DNA from: Williamsia herbipolensis
Lineage (GTDB): Bacteria; Actinomycetota; Actinomycetes; Mycobacteriales; Mycobacteriaceae
Length of the DNA stretch: 64,000 bases
NCBI RefSeq assembly: GCF_000964005.1
Contig: NZ_JXYP01000021.1
Span: forward strand, 310,001-374,000
Direction: 5' to 3'
Below are positions 28,855-38,246 of this stretch, in pieces; within the stretch, counting starts at the first letter, position 1, and each line of letters starts with the position of its first letter. A program made the position numbers and the translations under genes. The notes beneath the pieces were generated by a model. The model did not search any database. It saw nothing but the letters and a program-made list of their open reading frames with translations, and had not been told where the DNA came from.

Positions 28855-30072
28855 TCATACGATCCCCTCGCGGACGAGGGCGCCGAGGTCGGCGTCGGTG
28901 AGTCCGAGCAGCTCGGTGTAGATCTCACGGTTGTGCTGGCCCGGTCGCGCCGAACCCGCCGAGCGCACCGATCCCGGCGTTCCGGTCAGGCGCGGTATCA
29001 CGCCGGGGCCCAGCACTTCTCGCCCCAGCCGCTCGTCATCGTGCGCGACGAGCATGTCGCGAGCCCGCAATTGCGGGTCCTCCACGAGTTCGGCGACGGT
29101 GTTGACGCGCCGTGCGGGTACGCCTGCGGCGGAGAGCATCTCGACGATGTCCTCGGCGTCGCGGGTGGCGACGCGTTCGGCGATCATCTCGTCGAGCAGA
29201 TCCTGGTGACGCCCGCGCGCCAGGTGGTCGACGAACCGGGGGTCGGTCGCCCATCCCGGCACACCGAGAGCCGTGCTCAGACGGCCGAAGACCGAATCCT
29301 GATTCGCCGCGATCACCAGCCAGACACCGTTTCTCGTGCGGTAGAGGTTCGAGGGTGCGATGCCGTCGAGTCGTGTGCCCGACGGCTGCCGGATCACACC
29401 GGCGACGTCGTAGTCGGGGATCGTCGACTCGACGACGGCCAGACATGCCTCGGTCAGGGCGACGTCGACCACCTGGCCCACACCGGTCCGGGTGCGGGCG
29501 TGCAGCGCCGCGAGGACGCCGTTGGCGGCGAAGACGCCGGCGAGGGTGTCGCCGAGCGACAACGACAGCCTCGGCGGCGGACCACCCGGGAACCCGTTGA
29601 GGTGACGGAGGCCGCTGACCGCCTCGGCCACCGACGCGTACCCCGCACGCTGCGCATGCGGGCCGGTCTGTCCGTACCCCGACACCCGCGCGACGATGAT
29701 GCGCGGGTTGCGTTCGGACAGGACGTCGTAACCCAGCCCCCACCGCTCGAGTGTGCCGGGGCGGAAGTTCTCCACGATCACGTCGGCGTGCTCGGCGAGG
29801 TCGAGGAACAACCGTCGCCCGGCGTCGGTCCGCAGGTCGAGGGTGGCGGCGCGCTTGTTGCGCGCGTGGACCGTCCAGAAGACGTGCTCGCCGTCGACCT
29901 CCGCCTGTCCCCAGGTACGGAGCGGATCGGGTTGGCCGGGGGCCTCGATCTTGATCACGTCTGCGCCCATGTCGCCGAGGAGGCGGGCCGCGAACGGCCC
30001 TGCGATCAGCGAACCGAGCTCGAGAACGCGGACACCGGCGAGTGCGCCGGTGTCGTCGGTGGTGGTCGTCAT
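28855..30072 (-). CDS. CaiB/BaiF class III CoA-transferase
   Basis: Transfers CoA between an acyl-CoA donor and a free carboxylic acid (405 aa). It has VRVLELGSLIAGPFAARLLGD at the N-terminus, the family motif VENFRPGTLERWG, and GDTLAG at the position of the catalytic aspartate of formyl-CoA transferase. The ATG at 30072 overlaps the aldehyde dehydrogenase stop by one base. In this operon it would activate the acid produced by the dehydrogenase for beta-oxidation-like degradation. The specific acid is not predictable. Confidence 0.88.
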   Translation of the reverse strand: MTTTTDDTGALAGVRVLELGSLIAGPFAARLLGDMGADVIKIEAPGQPDPLRTWGQAEVDGEHVFWTVHARNKRAATLDLRTDAGRRLFLDLAEHADVIVENFRPGTLERWGLGYDVLSERNPRIIVARVSGYGQTGPHAQRAGYASVAEAVSGLRHLNGFPGGPPPRLSLSLGDTLAGVFAANGVLAALHARTRTGVGQVVDVALTEACLAVVESTIPDYDVAGVIRQPSGTRLDGIAPSNLYRTRNGVWLVIAANQDSVFGRLSTALGVPGWATDPRFVDHLARGRHQDLLDEMIAERVATRDAEDIVEMLSAAGVPARRVNTVAELVEDPQLRARDMLVAHDDERLGREVLGPGVIPRLTGTPGSVRSAGSARPGQHNREIYTELLGLTDADLGALVREGIV

Positions 30073-31553
30073 CAGAAGGCGAGGTGGACGGTTTTCTCCT
30101 CGGTGTGTGCCGTGACCCCCGACAGACCGAGTTCGCGACCGAAACCGCTGGCTTCCCGTCCACCCCAGGGCAGATGCGGTTCGGGGACACCCCATCCGTT
30201 GACCCACACCGTCCCCACCCGTAGCCGCGGGATGACCGAGTGCGCGGTGGAGAGATCCGAGGTGTAGATCATCGCGTTGAGTCCGAAGCGGGTGTCGTTG
30301 GCGATCCGGATCGCCTCGTCGGTGTCGCGGAAGGTGATGACGGTGGCGACGGGCCCGAAGATCTCCTCACGCGCGATGGTGAGATCGTTGGTGCCGCGGA
30401 AGACGGTGGGTTCGACGAAGAATCCCGGTCGGTCCACGCGCGCGCCGCCGGTGATGAGCTGCGCACCTTCGGATTTCCCGGTCTCGATGTAGCCGAGGAT
30501 GCCGTCGAGCTGCTTGGCGTTGACGATGGTGCCCATCGTCGAGGCGGGGTCGCGCGGATCGCCGATCACCGAGCTCTCCGCGATGGCGACCAGGCGCGCC
30601 ACGACGTCGTCGGCGATGGACTCGTGCACGAGGACGCGGGTGCCGGCGGCACACACCTGCCCCTGGTGATAGAAGTTGCCCATCGCGATCCAGGGCATGG
30701 CGGCGTCGAGATCGGCGTCGGGCAAGACGATCTGGGGCGATTTCCCGCCGAGCTCCAGGGTCATCTTGCGGAACTTGTCGCCCGCGAGCGGGGTGATGCC
30801 GCGCCCGACGCGCGGGCTGCCGGTGAAGGTGATCTTGTCGAGGCCCGCGTGTCCGGCGAGCGCGGCGCCGGCGACCGGCCCGAGGCCGGTGACCACGTTC
30901 ACCACACCGTCGGGCAGGCCGGCCTCGGTGAGCAGCTCAGCGAGGCGGATGGTCGACAGCGCCGCGTCCTCGGCCGGTTTCACCACCACGGTGCAACCGG
31001 CGGCGAGCGCGGGGGCGAGCTTCCATCCGGCGATGACCGCCGGGTTGTTCCACGGCGTGATGGCGCCGACGACACCGACCGGTTGGCGCATCGTGAAACC
31101 GAACCGGTGCTGGCCGGCAAAGTCGGGAAGTGCGGTGGTCTGGCCGGTGATCTTGTCCGCCCACCCGGCGAAGTGTCGGAACGTCCCCGCCGTGACGGGC
31201 ATGTCACCGGCGACGCTGTGCTGGTACAGCTTTCCCATCTCGACGGCCTCGAGCGCGGCCAGGTTCTCGGCGTCGGCCTCGATGAGGTCGGCGGCGCGCG
31301 CGAGGATCCGGCCGCGCTCCGATCCCGGGAGTTCCGACCAGACACCGCTGTCGAACACCGCACGCGACGCCGCGACGGCCCGGTCGACGTCGTCGGTCGT
31401 CGCCGCTGCGATCTCGACGACCAGCGACTCGTCGGCCGGGTTGATCGAGGTGTAGGTGCCTCCGTCGGAGGCCGCGACAGCGACACCGCCGATGCGCAGT
31501 GTCGGGTCCGATAGTACCGGATCGACGACGGGGGCGAGAGCGGGTGCGGTCAT
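30072..31553 (-). CDS. NAD(P)-dependent aldehyde dehydrogenase
   Basis: Oxidises an aldehyde to a carboxylate (493 aa). The signature residues are present: Asn in PWNN (167-170), catalytic-base Glu268 in LELGGKS and nucleophile Cys301 in GQVCAAGTR. The ATG at 31553 overlaps the hmgA stop by four bases. Sequence style is that of betaine-aldehyde/aromatic aldehyde dehydrogenases. In context it probably receives an aldehyde released by the oxygenase encoded two genes upstream. Confidence 0.92.
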   Translation of the reverse strand: MTAPALAPVVDPVLSDPTLRIGGVAVAASDGGTYTSINPADESLVVEIAAATTDDVDRAVAASRAVFDSGVWSELPGSERGRILARAADLIEADAENLAALEAVEMGKLYQHSVAGDMPVTAGTFRHFAGWADKITGQTTALPDFAGQHRFGFTMRQPVGVVGAITPWNNPAVIAGWKLAPALAAGCTVVVKPAEDAALSTIRLAELLTEAGLPDGVVNVVTGLGPVAGAALAGHAGLDKITFTGSPRVGRGITPLAGDKFRKMTLELGGKSPQIVLPDADLDAAMPWIAMGNFYHQGQVCAAGTRVLVHESIADDVVARLVAIAESSVIGDPRDPASTMGTIVNAKQLDGILGYIETGKSEGAQLITGGARVDRPGFFVEPTVFRGTNDLTIAREEIFGPVATVITFRDTDEAIRIANDTRFGLNAMIYTSDLSTAHSVIPRLRVGTVWVNGWGVPEPHLPWGGREASGFGRELGLSGVTAHTEEKTVHLAF

Positions 31554-32932
31554 CGTGTCCTCGGATCTGTCTCGGTGGCGACTGTGGTGCCGGTGGCCTG
31601 GGCGTCGAAATGCGGTGTGAGGCCCGACCAGACGGCGTCGTAGTCGGGTTGGCGGTGAGCGGCCGACATGGCCGTCGGGGTGGTGACGAGCGGGAAGCGC
31701 GTCTCGAACATGATCGCCATGGTGTTGGCGAGGTACTGCGGTTCGAGGTCGGCGTCCGTACCCATCTCGAAGGTGGCGAGATCGGGGCCGTGCGCGGCGA
31801 ACATGTTGTGCAGGCTGGCCCCACCGGGCAGGAAGCCCTCCGCCTTGGAGTCGTGGACGCCGTAGATCAGACCCATGAACTCGGTCATCACGTTCCGATG
31901 GAAGTGCGGCGGACGGAAGGTCCGTTCGGCCACCATCCAGCGGGGCGGGAAGGCGACGAAATCGACGTTGGCCTGCCCGGGATGCCCCGACGGTGAGGTG
32001 AGCACGGTGAACACCGAGGGATCGGGGTGGTCGACGTTGGCGTTGGTGATGGAGCTGAACGACTCGAGATCGTAGACGTGGCAACCGTGGTTGCCGTGCC
32101 AGGCCACCACGTCGAGCGGAGAGTGGTCGAGTTCGGTCGCCCACAGGTGACCGCCGAACTTCACGACGAGCTCGACCGAGCGGGTCCCCTCCTCGAATGC
32201 CGCGACCGGGTGCCGGAAGTCGCGCGCGTGCGCCAGTCCGTTGGCGCCGATGGGGCCGAGATCGGGCAGAACGAACGGAGCACCGTAGTTCTCGCACACG
32301 TACCCGCGGATCGGTCCGTCGAGGACGTCGACCGCGAACTTGATGGCGCGCGAGATCAGCACGACCTCACCGGGACGGGCCTCGATGACACCGAGTTCGG
32401 TCCGCACCCGGATGCTGCCGGTCTCGGGCACGATGAGCAGCTCGCCGTCGTCGTCGGCGAGGTAGCGGTCGGTCATGGAGCGCGCCGCGGTGTACTGGTG
32501 GACGCCGATACCGGTGCGCGCCAGCACATCACCGTTCGCGCCGATCGTGTACAGACCGTCGAGGAAGTCTCCGGTCGAGGTCTCCTGCGGCAGCGGGTTC
32601 CACCGGAGTCGGTTCGGGTCGGCGTCGCCGGCGATCGGCGCGGTGGCCAGGTGGCGGTCGTCGATCCGGTGGTACGCGCCGTGCGCGGCGGTGGGCATGA
32701 TCCGGTACATCCAGGTGCGGCGGTTGATCCCGCGCGGCTCGGTGAACGCGGTACCGGAGATCTGTTCGGCGTAGAGACCCATGGGGGCTCGCTGCGGCGA
32801 GTTCTGCCCCCACACCAGCGCGCCGGGCACGGCCTCGGAGTGGTGCTCGTTGCCGAAGCCGTGGAGATAGTCGAGCGACGTGCGCATCCGCGCCGGGGCT
32901 TGGGTCGCAGGGCGGTCGGTGATCTGGGTCAT
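31550..32932 (-). CDS. hmgA: Homogentisate 1,2-dioxygenase
   Basis: Non-heme Fe(II) extradiol dioxygenase that opens the ring of homogentisate to maleylacetoacetate (460 aa). It is full length, with the family stretches [70 protein letters not shown] and [18 protein letters not shown], including the iron-binding His and Glu region. The next two enzymes of the homogentisate pathway (maleylacetoacetate isomerase and fumarylacetoacetase) are not in the window, which is unusual for an hmgA operon. It is coupled by ATGA to the aldehyde dehydrogenase. Confidence 0.93.
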   Translation of the reverse strand: MTQITDRPATQAPARMRTSLDYLHGFGNEHHSEAVPGALVWGQNSPQRAPMGLYAEQISGTAFTEPRGINRRTWMYRIMPTAAHGAYHRIDDRHLATAPIAGDADPNRLRWNPLPQETSTGDFLDGLYTIGANGDVLARTGIGVHQYTAARSMTDRYLADDDGELLIVPETGSIRVRTELGVIEARPGEVVLISRAIKFAVDVLDGPIRGYVCENYGAPFVLPDLGPIGANGLAHARDFRHPVAAFEEGTRSVELVVKFGGHLWATELDHSPLDVVAWHGNHGCHVYDLESFSSITNANVDHPDPSVFTVLTSPSGHPGQANVDFVAFPPRWMVAERTFRPPHFHRNVMTEFMGLIYGVHDSKAEGFLPGGASLHNMFAAHGPDLATFEMGTDADLEPQYLANTMAIMFETRFPLVTTPTAMSAAHRQPDYDAVWSGLTPHFDAQATGTTVATETDPRTR

Positions 32933-32979
32933 CGTGTCGGTTCCTTCACGGGGTGGTGACGGGTACGGGTCGGGTGCCG

Positions 32980-34308
32980 TCAGCGACGGAGTGCGCCCGA
33001 TGCGTCGAATTCGGCTTCACGGCCGTCCATCTGGGCTCGGTACCAGCTCTCGCGGTGCCACCGCATCCACTTCTCGTGCACGCGACCGATCGGGGGCACG
33101 CGCCGCGCGAGTTCGACACCGGCGATGAGCGGTACGCGTCCGAGGACCCACAACAGCCACGGGAAGGCCGAGGGCATCTCGTATCGGCGATAGGTCTGCG
33201 GGAACATGAACAGTCGCGCGTAGGCGGCGTAGACGCCGCCGTTGTAGACCTCCCGCAACCGCCGCACACCGGTGTGGCCGTCACGGGCCGCGAACGCCTT
33301 CGGGAACGAGGTGATCAGTTCGGCGCCGTGATCCCCGGCGTCGTGGCTGCGCGCGACCGACACCAGCGCCAGCAGTCGCAACGAGTCGGGGATGGTCTGG
33401 GGATACCAGCGGCTGCGCACGCCCACCACGTGGCCGAGGTAGCGCTGGAAGGCAATGAGGTCGTAGATCTCCGAGCGGGTCGTCTGGATACCCGTGGTCC
33501 AGAGCGCGAGCGCGGGTGCCACGCTGCCGCCGAGAAGCGTCATCATCATGTACGACTGGCTGATCGGGATACCCCACTTCGAGGTGTCCCACTCGGGGTG
33601 TTCGGCGACGCGACGCCGGACCGAGACGTGCATGACGCGCACCATCATGGCGGTCGCCCGTCCGGTCGATCCCGGTGTGAACAGTGCACCCGGCTCGGAC
33701 ACGTCGATCCAGAACCGAGCGGTCTCGAGGAATCGGCGCAACGCGTTGTCGCCCGCGTACCCACCCGCCAGCGACAGCGGTGTCGCGACAGCTGCCTCGG
33801 TGTACATCTCGAGGGTGATGCCGCCCGCGACGCTGAACAGCATCGTCCCCCACCGCCGCCAGATGCGGGCACCGGCCTCGACCACCTCGGGGTCCACCCA
33901 GTCGGGTACCGACTCGAACTCCTCGAACAACGCGACCATCGACGGCGGGGGGTTGTCGATCGACGACAATCCCTCGGCGAGTGCCTTCTTCAACATCGCG
34001 CGACCCTCGACTGGGCCGATGTCGCCGTAGAAGACCTCGTCGACGAACCGCTCGGCGACCGGGTCGGCGGTGAACATGTCCGCACAGAACGCGTCGATCT
34101 GGTCCTGGGTCGGGAAGATGTCCTTGCCGGTGAGCCGACGCGCGAGCGTGCGTGCGCGACGCATCCCGGGGGTGTTCATGCCCTCGCGATACGGGAATGC
34201 CGTTGCGACGTCGGGGTGTACGAGGTCGTCGAAACCCGAACGTTCGGCCGGGGCCCCCGTCGGGGCAACAGCCGGGGCAACGGTCGGGTCGTCTGCGTGG
34301 GTGGTCAT
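32980..34308 (-). CDS. MpaB/rubber-oxygenase-like (DUF2236) protein
   Basis: A 442-aa protein of the DUF2236 family, which includes the fungal oxygenase MpaB that cleaves the farnesyl tail of a mycophenolic acid precursor, and heme b latex-clearing/rubber oxygenases. Family features seen include [61 protein letters not shown] and a C-terminal [16 protein letters not shown]. No export signal. It is coupled by a four-base overlap to the upstream hydrolase. Likely role: oxidative cleavage of a C=C bond in an isoprenoid chain, giving an aldehyde (inference). Confidence 0.8.
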   Translation of the reverse strand: MTTHADDPTVAPAVAPTGAPAERSGFDDLVHPDVATAFPYREGMNTPGMRRARTLARRLTGKDIFPTQDQIDAFCADMFTADPVAERFVDEVFYGDIGPVEGRAMLKKALAEGLSSIDNPPPSMVALFEEFESVPDWVDPEVVEAGARIWRRWGTMLFSVAGGITLEMYTEAAVATPLSLAGGYAGDNALRRFLETARFWIDVSEPGALFTPGSTGRATAMMVRVMHVSVRRRVAEHPEWDTSKWGIPISQSYMMMTLLGGSVAPALALWTTGIQTTRSEIYDLIAFQRYLGHVVGVRSRWYPQTIPDSLRLLALVSVARSHDAGDHGAELITSFPKAFAARDGHTGVRRLREVYNGGVYAAYARLFMFPQTYRRYEMPSAFPWLLWVLGRVPLIAGVELARRVPPIGRVHEKWMRWHRESWYRAQMDGREAEFDASGALRR

Positions 34309-35552
34309 GCGATCTCCGCTGCGTGGTGGTCTGGGCGGTGGTTGACGTACTCGCCGACGCCGAATCCCCGCGTGGGGAGCCAGTCACCGATGGTCTCGGC
34401 GATACGGGTCACGCCGTCGGGCTGGTCGACGAGGTAGTGGTTGAGGTCGTCGAGTTCGACATGTGACACGTCCGGGTCGCCCGATGCCCGGGCCATGTCG
34501 TCGGAGTCGCTGACGAAGGCCGCCTGATCGGCGCGCAGGCACACGATCTGGGTCGGGGTGGTGACCGTGGTGAGGTTGCGCAGGGCATCGGCGTGGGTGT
34601 GGTCGAAACTCCAGGTGCTCAACCAACTCCGCGCCGTCGCGAAGCGGGCGAGCCCACCGGCGGCGGAGTTGGCGGCCTGCGGGTCGCCGTACATGCTGCC
34701 GACCAGGCGGTCGCTCGGATCGAGGGTCACGTCGACGAAGCGGGGATCGCCCACGGTGTAGTGGACCACGAACGCTCGATCGGACGCTCCCGTCTTCTCG
34801 AGACGTTCGATCTGTTCGAGCGCCCACGCGTCGATTCGACGGACACGGGCGAGCTGCGCGTCGCGGTAGGCCGACACCCACTCACGGTCGAGCGGGACCG
34901 TGCGATCCGGCGCGTACAGGTCGAGGTCGGGGTCGGTCGCGTACGGATCGGCCTCGTCGGTCACCGCGGCGTCGATCCAGTGCCGGAGTACGCGCGCACG
35001 ACCGGGGTGCGCACCGACCAGGACCAGTCCGTCGGCCGGTTCGCACTCACCGAGGTCCAACGGATCGCCTGCCGGCGTCCGGGCGACCGTCGGCGAGAGT
35101 GCCTGCGACTGATAGAACGACGCGAGCGATCCGCCCCCGGAGAACCCGAGCAGGATCACCTTCTCGAATCCCAGCTCCTCGCGCATCCACCGCACGCCCT
35201 GACCGAGGTCGTCGGCGGCGCGTTCCATGATCAACGCCGGCTCGTTAGTGGTGTAGCGGGTGTTCACCGCCATCATCGGCAGACCGCGCTCGGCGAGCCC
35301 GCGGAGCAGGAAGTGGGTGATGAAACTCGATGCCGGATGCGCCATGAGGATGCCGACCTCGCGCGAATATGTCTCGCCGGCAACGAAGTTCGCCGCCAGG
35401 GTCGGATAGTGGCGGGTGAGGCCCGAATGACTCTCCACGCGACCGTCGTTCGCCGGACGAAACGGTATGCGCTGGAACCGATCGACGAGAACTGCGATCA
35501 CCGGCGACGTACCTCCCTCTCGATGGGGGTCGCGTTCTGCGACCTGAATCAC
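34305..35552 (-). CDS. Alpha/beta hydrolase, first gene of the catabolic operon
   Basis: Cytoplasmic alpha/beta hydrolase of about 415 aa. An N-terminal extension precedes the core; the nucleophile elbow is GFSGGG (ILLGFSGGGSLASFYQS), with acid in CLRADQAAF and C-terminal His in DDLNHYLVDQP. The start is placed at GTG 35552 because TACAGT lies exactly six bases upstream (leaderless); the ATG at 35558 is in frame two codons earlier. Its promoter abuts the inverted repeat described at 35563. It probably hydrolyses an ester of the imported substrate or a ring-cleavage product. Confidence 0.8.
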   Translation of the reverse strand: MIQVAERDPHREGGTSPVIAVLVDRFQRIPFRPANDGRVESHSGLTRHYPTLAANFVAGETYSREVGILMAHPASSFITHFLLRGLAERGLPMMAVNTRYTTNEPALIMERAADDLGQGVRWMREELGFEKVILLGFSGGGSLASFYQSQALSPTVARTPAGDPLDLGECEPADGLVLVGAHPGRARVLRHWIDAAVTDEADPYATDPDLDLYAPDRTVPLDREWVSAYRDAQLARVRRIDAWALEQIERLEKTGASDRAFVVHYTVGDPRFVDVTLDPSDRLVGSMYGDPQAANSAAGGLARFATARSWLSTWSFDHTHADALRNLTTVTTPTQIVCLRADQAAFVSDSDDMARASGDPDVSHVELDDLNHYLVDQPDGVTRIAETIGDWLPTRGFGVGEYVNHRPDHHAAEIA

Positions 35553-35558
35553 AGGCAT

Positions 35559-35564
35559 ACTGTA
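35559..35564 (-). promoter_or_regulatory. -10 element of the leftward catabolic operon
   Basis: TACAGT (TANNNT) on the minus strand, six bases before the GTG at 35552. It is partly inside the left arm of the inverted repeat, so a bound repressor would block RNA polymerase directly. The same relation (TAC[A/T]GT beside the repeat) occurs at the mce operon promoter. Confidence 0.55.
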
Positions 35565-35579
35565 CCATACCGGATGGTA
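35563..35579. promoter_or_regulatory. Inverted-repeat operator, site 1
   Basis: TACCAT-ACCGG-ATGGTA, a perfect six-base-arm inverted repeat with a five-base spacer, between the divergent catabolic operon and the Mce-associated protein genes. A near copy, TACCAT-TCGGT-ATGGTC, occupies the other divergent control region of the island at 47508. Size and symmetry fit a TetR-family operator; the TetR encoded at 48417 is the obvious candidate. Confidence 0.65.
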
Positions 35580-35605
35580 TGTGATTCGACTTCGAGGAGA
35601 CAGCC

Positions 35606-36211
35606 ATGACCAGAACAGGCGCCGCCGAGGCACCCGGCGACGAGACCACCGACGACGAGGCGACCGCCACTGTCGACGGCAGCGCCGACACACTCGACGA
35701 GCCCACGCCCGAGCGGGGTTCCGCTCACCGACTCCGTCGTGCGGTGGTGCCGCTGGCGGCCGCGCTGCTCGTCGCCGGCGCCGGTGCGACGACGTGGTGG
35801 ACGCACGCCGAGACCGTGGCCGACACCGAGCGGGTGGCACTCGACGGGCGCTATCTCTCGGCGGCACGTCAGATGGTGCTGAACCTGATCACGGTCGACC
35901 CCGCGGACGCCTCGGCGGTCACCGACCGCATCCTCGACGGCGGGACGGGTGAGTTCCGGTCGGAGTTCGCCTCCCGCGCGGACAGTTTCGTGTCCGTGGT
36001 GCGTCAGGCCGCGGTGAGCACCAAGGGCTCGGTCACCGAGGCGGGGATCGAGCGTTCCGACTCCCGCACGGCGAGCGTATTGGTCGCGGCGACGTCCACC
36101 GTCACCAACGGCGCCGGCGCCGACAACGAACCCCGCGTATGGCGTCTGCGACTCACGCTCGCCCACGACGGCGACCGCATCCTCACATCGAAGGTGGATT
36201 TCGCGGTATGA
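35606..36211 (+). CDS. Mce-associated membrane protein (first)
   Basis: A 201-aa Mas/Mam-type protein. It has an acidic cytoplasmic N-terminus (1-45), a single membrane segment (about 48-68, VVPLAAALLVAGAGATTWW), then a roughly 125-residue outer domain with the NTF2-like fold expected of this group (ALDGRYLSAARQMVLNLI through WRLRLTLAHDGDRILTSKV). Such proteins stabilise Mce transport complexes. A GAGGAG ribosome site precedes the ATG. It is transcribed divergently from the catabolic operon and overlaps the next gene by four bases. Confidence 0.82.
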   Translation: MTRTGAAEAPGDETTDDEATATVDGSADTLDEPTPERGSAHRLRRAVVPLAAALLVAGAGATTWWTHAETVADTERVALDGRYLSAARQMVLNLITVDPADASAVTDRILDGGTGEFRSEFASRADSFVSVVRQAAVSTKGSVTEAGIERSDSRTASVLVAATSTVTNGAGADNEPRVWRLRLTLAHDGDRILTSKVDFAV

Positions 36212-36843
36212 CCACACACGACGATCTCGACGCGCCGACCATCGACACGACCGACGAGCCCGACACCGACATGACCATCGACACCGACAGCGCTCCGGAC
36301 GGAGCAGAGGAAGCGGTGGCCATCGAACGCCCCGAGGCAACCGAGAGAACTCCGCGGCGCACACGACGGCGTACGGTCGTCCTCACCGGTGGGGCCGGCG
36401 CGGTGGTGGTCGCACTGGGCGCCACCTCGCTGTACTTCCATCTCGAACACCGTGACTCGGCCGCGGTCGCCGCCTCCCGCGCCGACGTGATGACCGCGGC
36501 GACCGACGGCACCCGCGCAGTCCTGACCTACCGCGCGGGCAGCGTGGATGCCGATCTCGCGCGCGCGGCAACGTTTCTCACCGGTGATTTCCGCGACTAC
36601 TACACCAAGCTGGGGACCGATGCCATTGCCCCGAACGCACGCTCACGCGGGTTGTCGTCGGAGGCCGCGGTCGCGGGTACCTCGACCATCCGCGTCGACC
36701 AGGGCTCGGCCGGGGCCCTCGTGTTCGTCAACCAGTCGGTGACCCCGGCATCGGGCGCGGCGTCGGTGACGTCGACCGCGATCCGGGTGCATCTCACCGA
36801 GGTCGACGGGCGGTGGCTGATCGATCGCTTCGAACCGATCTGA
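36208..36843 (+). CDS. Mce-associated membrane protein (second)
   Basis: A 211-aa paralogue of the preceding gene product, with acidic Thr/Asp-rich N-terminus (1-55), one membrane segment (about 58-80, VVLTGGAGAVVVALGATSLYF) and an outer domain containing AVLTYRAGSVDADLARAATFLTGDF and VNQSVT, typical of Mce-associated proteins. Its ATG overlaps the first gene's stop, and it ends 20 bases from the convergent mceF. Mce-associated genes often come in such pairs downstream of mce operons; here they sit convergent to it instead. Confidence 0.82.
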   Translation: MTTHDDLDAPTIDTTDEPDTDMTIDTDSAPDGAEEAVAIERPEATERTPRRTRRRTVVLTGGAGAVVVALGATSLYFHLEHRDSAAVAASRADVMTAATDGTRAVLTYRAGSVDADLARAATFLTGDFRDYYTKLGTDAIAPNARSRGLSSEAAVAGTSTIRVDQGSAGALVFVNQSVTPASGAASVTSTAIRVHLTEVDGRWLIDRFEPI

Positions 36844-36863
36844 CGCGGCCGCCACCGGCCACG

Positions 36864-38246
36864 TCAGGCCGGCGGGACCAACAGATCGCGGAGCGGGATC
36901 GGCCCGTGCGCGCTCACACCGGTCACCCGGGTCACGCGGGCGTCGTCGGCGACGAACTCGCCGCGGCGCGGATCGTATTGGCGCGCGGCGACAACCGGCC
37001 GGGGTGCCGACACCGGATCGGACGCAGGCCCCACGACGGGGGCCGTCGGCAGTCGTGGAGCACGCCCGCCCGCGAGTTGCCGACACAGTGTCACCGTCGC
37101 GGCCCGGTATCCGGGGTACTCGAGGCAGGGGAGGTTACGGGCACCGCGTAGCGACCGCGGATCGCTCGGGTCGACCTTGCAGTACAGGTTCTTGGGGGCC
37201 GGTGCCGGTGACAGGTCCGCCGGCGACCGTCGCTGGGACGGGTCGAGGAAGCCGGTGATGCAGGGCGGCGGGTCGTTGAGTCCGGCCGCGGCGAAGAACG
37301 TGTTCTGACCGGGATCGTCGGCGTTGACCAACCCGGTTCCCTGGGTGGCGGCGATCAGCGGCGGATAGAGGACGAGCACCTGCTCCAACGCCGGGTTGTA
37401 GACGGCGAGAACCTGTTCGACGGTGGTCAGGTTGGCCAGGAGGATGCCCACGGTGGGGGCGACGTCGTCGAAGAGTGCGGTGGCCTCCGACGCCGCTCCC
37501 GGCGCCCTGGCCAGCACACCGCGCAGTGCTGCGTCCGAACCGGCGAGCGACCCGGTCACCCGGGCCAGCGATGCCGCCCAGGCACCGATGGCGTCGGCGC
37601 TGTCGACCTGACTGTCGAGAACCGGACCCAACCGGTCGATCACCGTGGCGGTCGGGGTGATCGTGTCCGCCGCCTCGGCCATGATGTCGCTGACGGAATC
37701 GACCAACGACCGCAGAGCTGGCCCCTGTCCGTTCAGGGCCGTGAAACTCTCGTCGATGACGACACGGAGATTCGTCGCATCGACCGACGCGAGCAGCGAC
37801 TGCACCTGCGCCACCGCGTCGGAGACCGGTGTCGGCAGGCGCACCCGGTCGGCGCCGATCACCGCACCGTCGGTCAGGTCGCGGTGCGGATCCGCCCCGC
37901 TGCGCGGATCGAGGGCCACGTACATCTCCCCCACCGCCGACATCGGCGCGATCGTCGCGTCGAGGTCGGCGGCGATGTGGGCGTCGGACGAGATCGACAG
38001 CCGAGCACGGGCACCGGTGTCGGTGGCCTCCACGGCGGTGACCCGTCCGACGACGCTGCCGCGGTAGGTGACGTTGGCGTTGGGATAGAGACCGCCCGCC
38101 GAGGTCATGTCGACGGTCACCGCGTAGCGGCCGATCCCCGCCTGCTGCGGCAGTTGCGCGTAGAGAACGCCGACGACCGCGACGGCGATCACCGAGATCA
38201 CCGCGAAGACGACGAGCTTCCACCGGATCGTCCGGGTCAGGTTCAC
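36864..38246 (-). CDS. mceF: Mce family protein, MceF position
   Basis: Sixth substrate-binding subunit of an Mce lipid importer (460 aa). It has an N-terminal membrane segment (about 10-30), an MlaD domain (about 40-115, SAGGLYPNANVTYRGSVVGRV), a helical region with repeated Val/Leu heptads, and a C-terminal Cys/Pro region (NDPPPCITGFLDPSQRR, NLPCLEYPGYR) often seen in Mce proteins. It overlaps mceE by four bases and is the last gene of the operon. The substrate of this mce system is unknown. Confidence 0.9.
   Translation of the reverse strand: MNLTRTIRWKLVVFAVISVIAVAVVGVLYAQLPQQAGIGRYAVTVDMTSAGGLYPNANVTYRGSVVGRVTAVEATDTGARARLSISSDAHIAADLDATIAPMSAVGEMYVALDPRSGADPHRDLTDGAVIGADRVRLPTPVSDAVAQVQSLLASVDATNLRVVIDESFTALNGQGPALRSLVDSVSDIMAEAADTITPTATVIDRLGPVLDSQVDSADAIGAWAASLARVTGSLAGSDAALRGVLARAPGAASEATALFDDVAPTVGILLANLTTVEQVLAVYNPALEQVLVLYPPLIAATQGTGLVNADDPGQNTFFAAAGLNDPPPCITGFLDPSQRRSPADLSPAPAPKNLYCKVDPSDPRSLRGARNLPCLEYPGYRAATVTLCRQLAGGRAPRLPTAPVVGPASDPVSAPRPVVAARQYDPRRGEFVADDARVTRVTGVSAHGPIPLRDLLVPPA

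Noticed and set aside
31554-32297. N-terminal extension of the aldehyde dehydrogenase into hmgA
   Set aside because: Non-homologous sequence antisense in frame to a strong hmgA; ATG at 31553 with ATGA overlap is the clear start.
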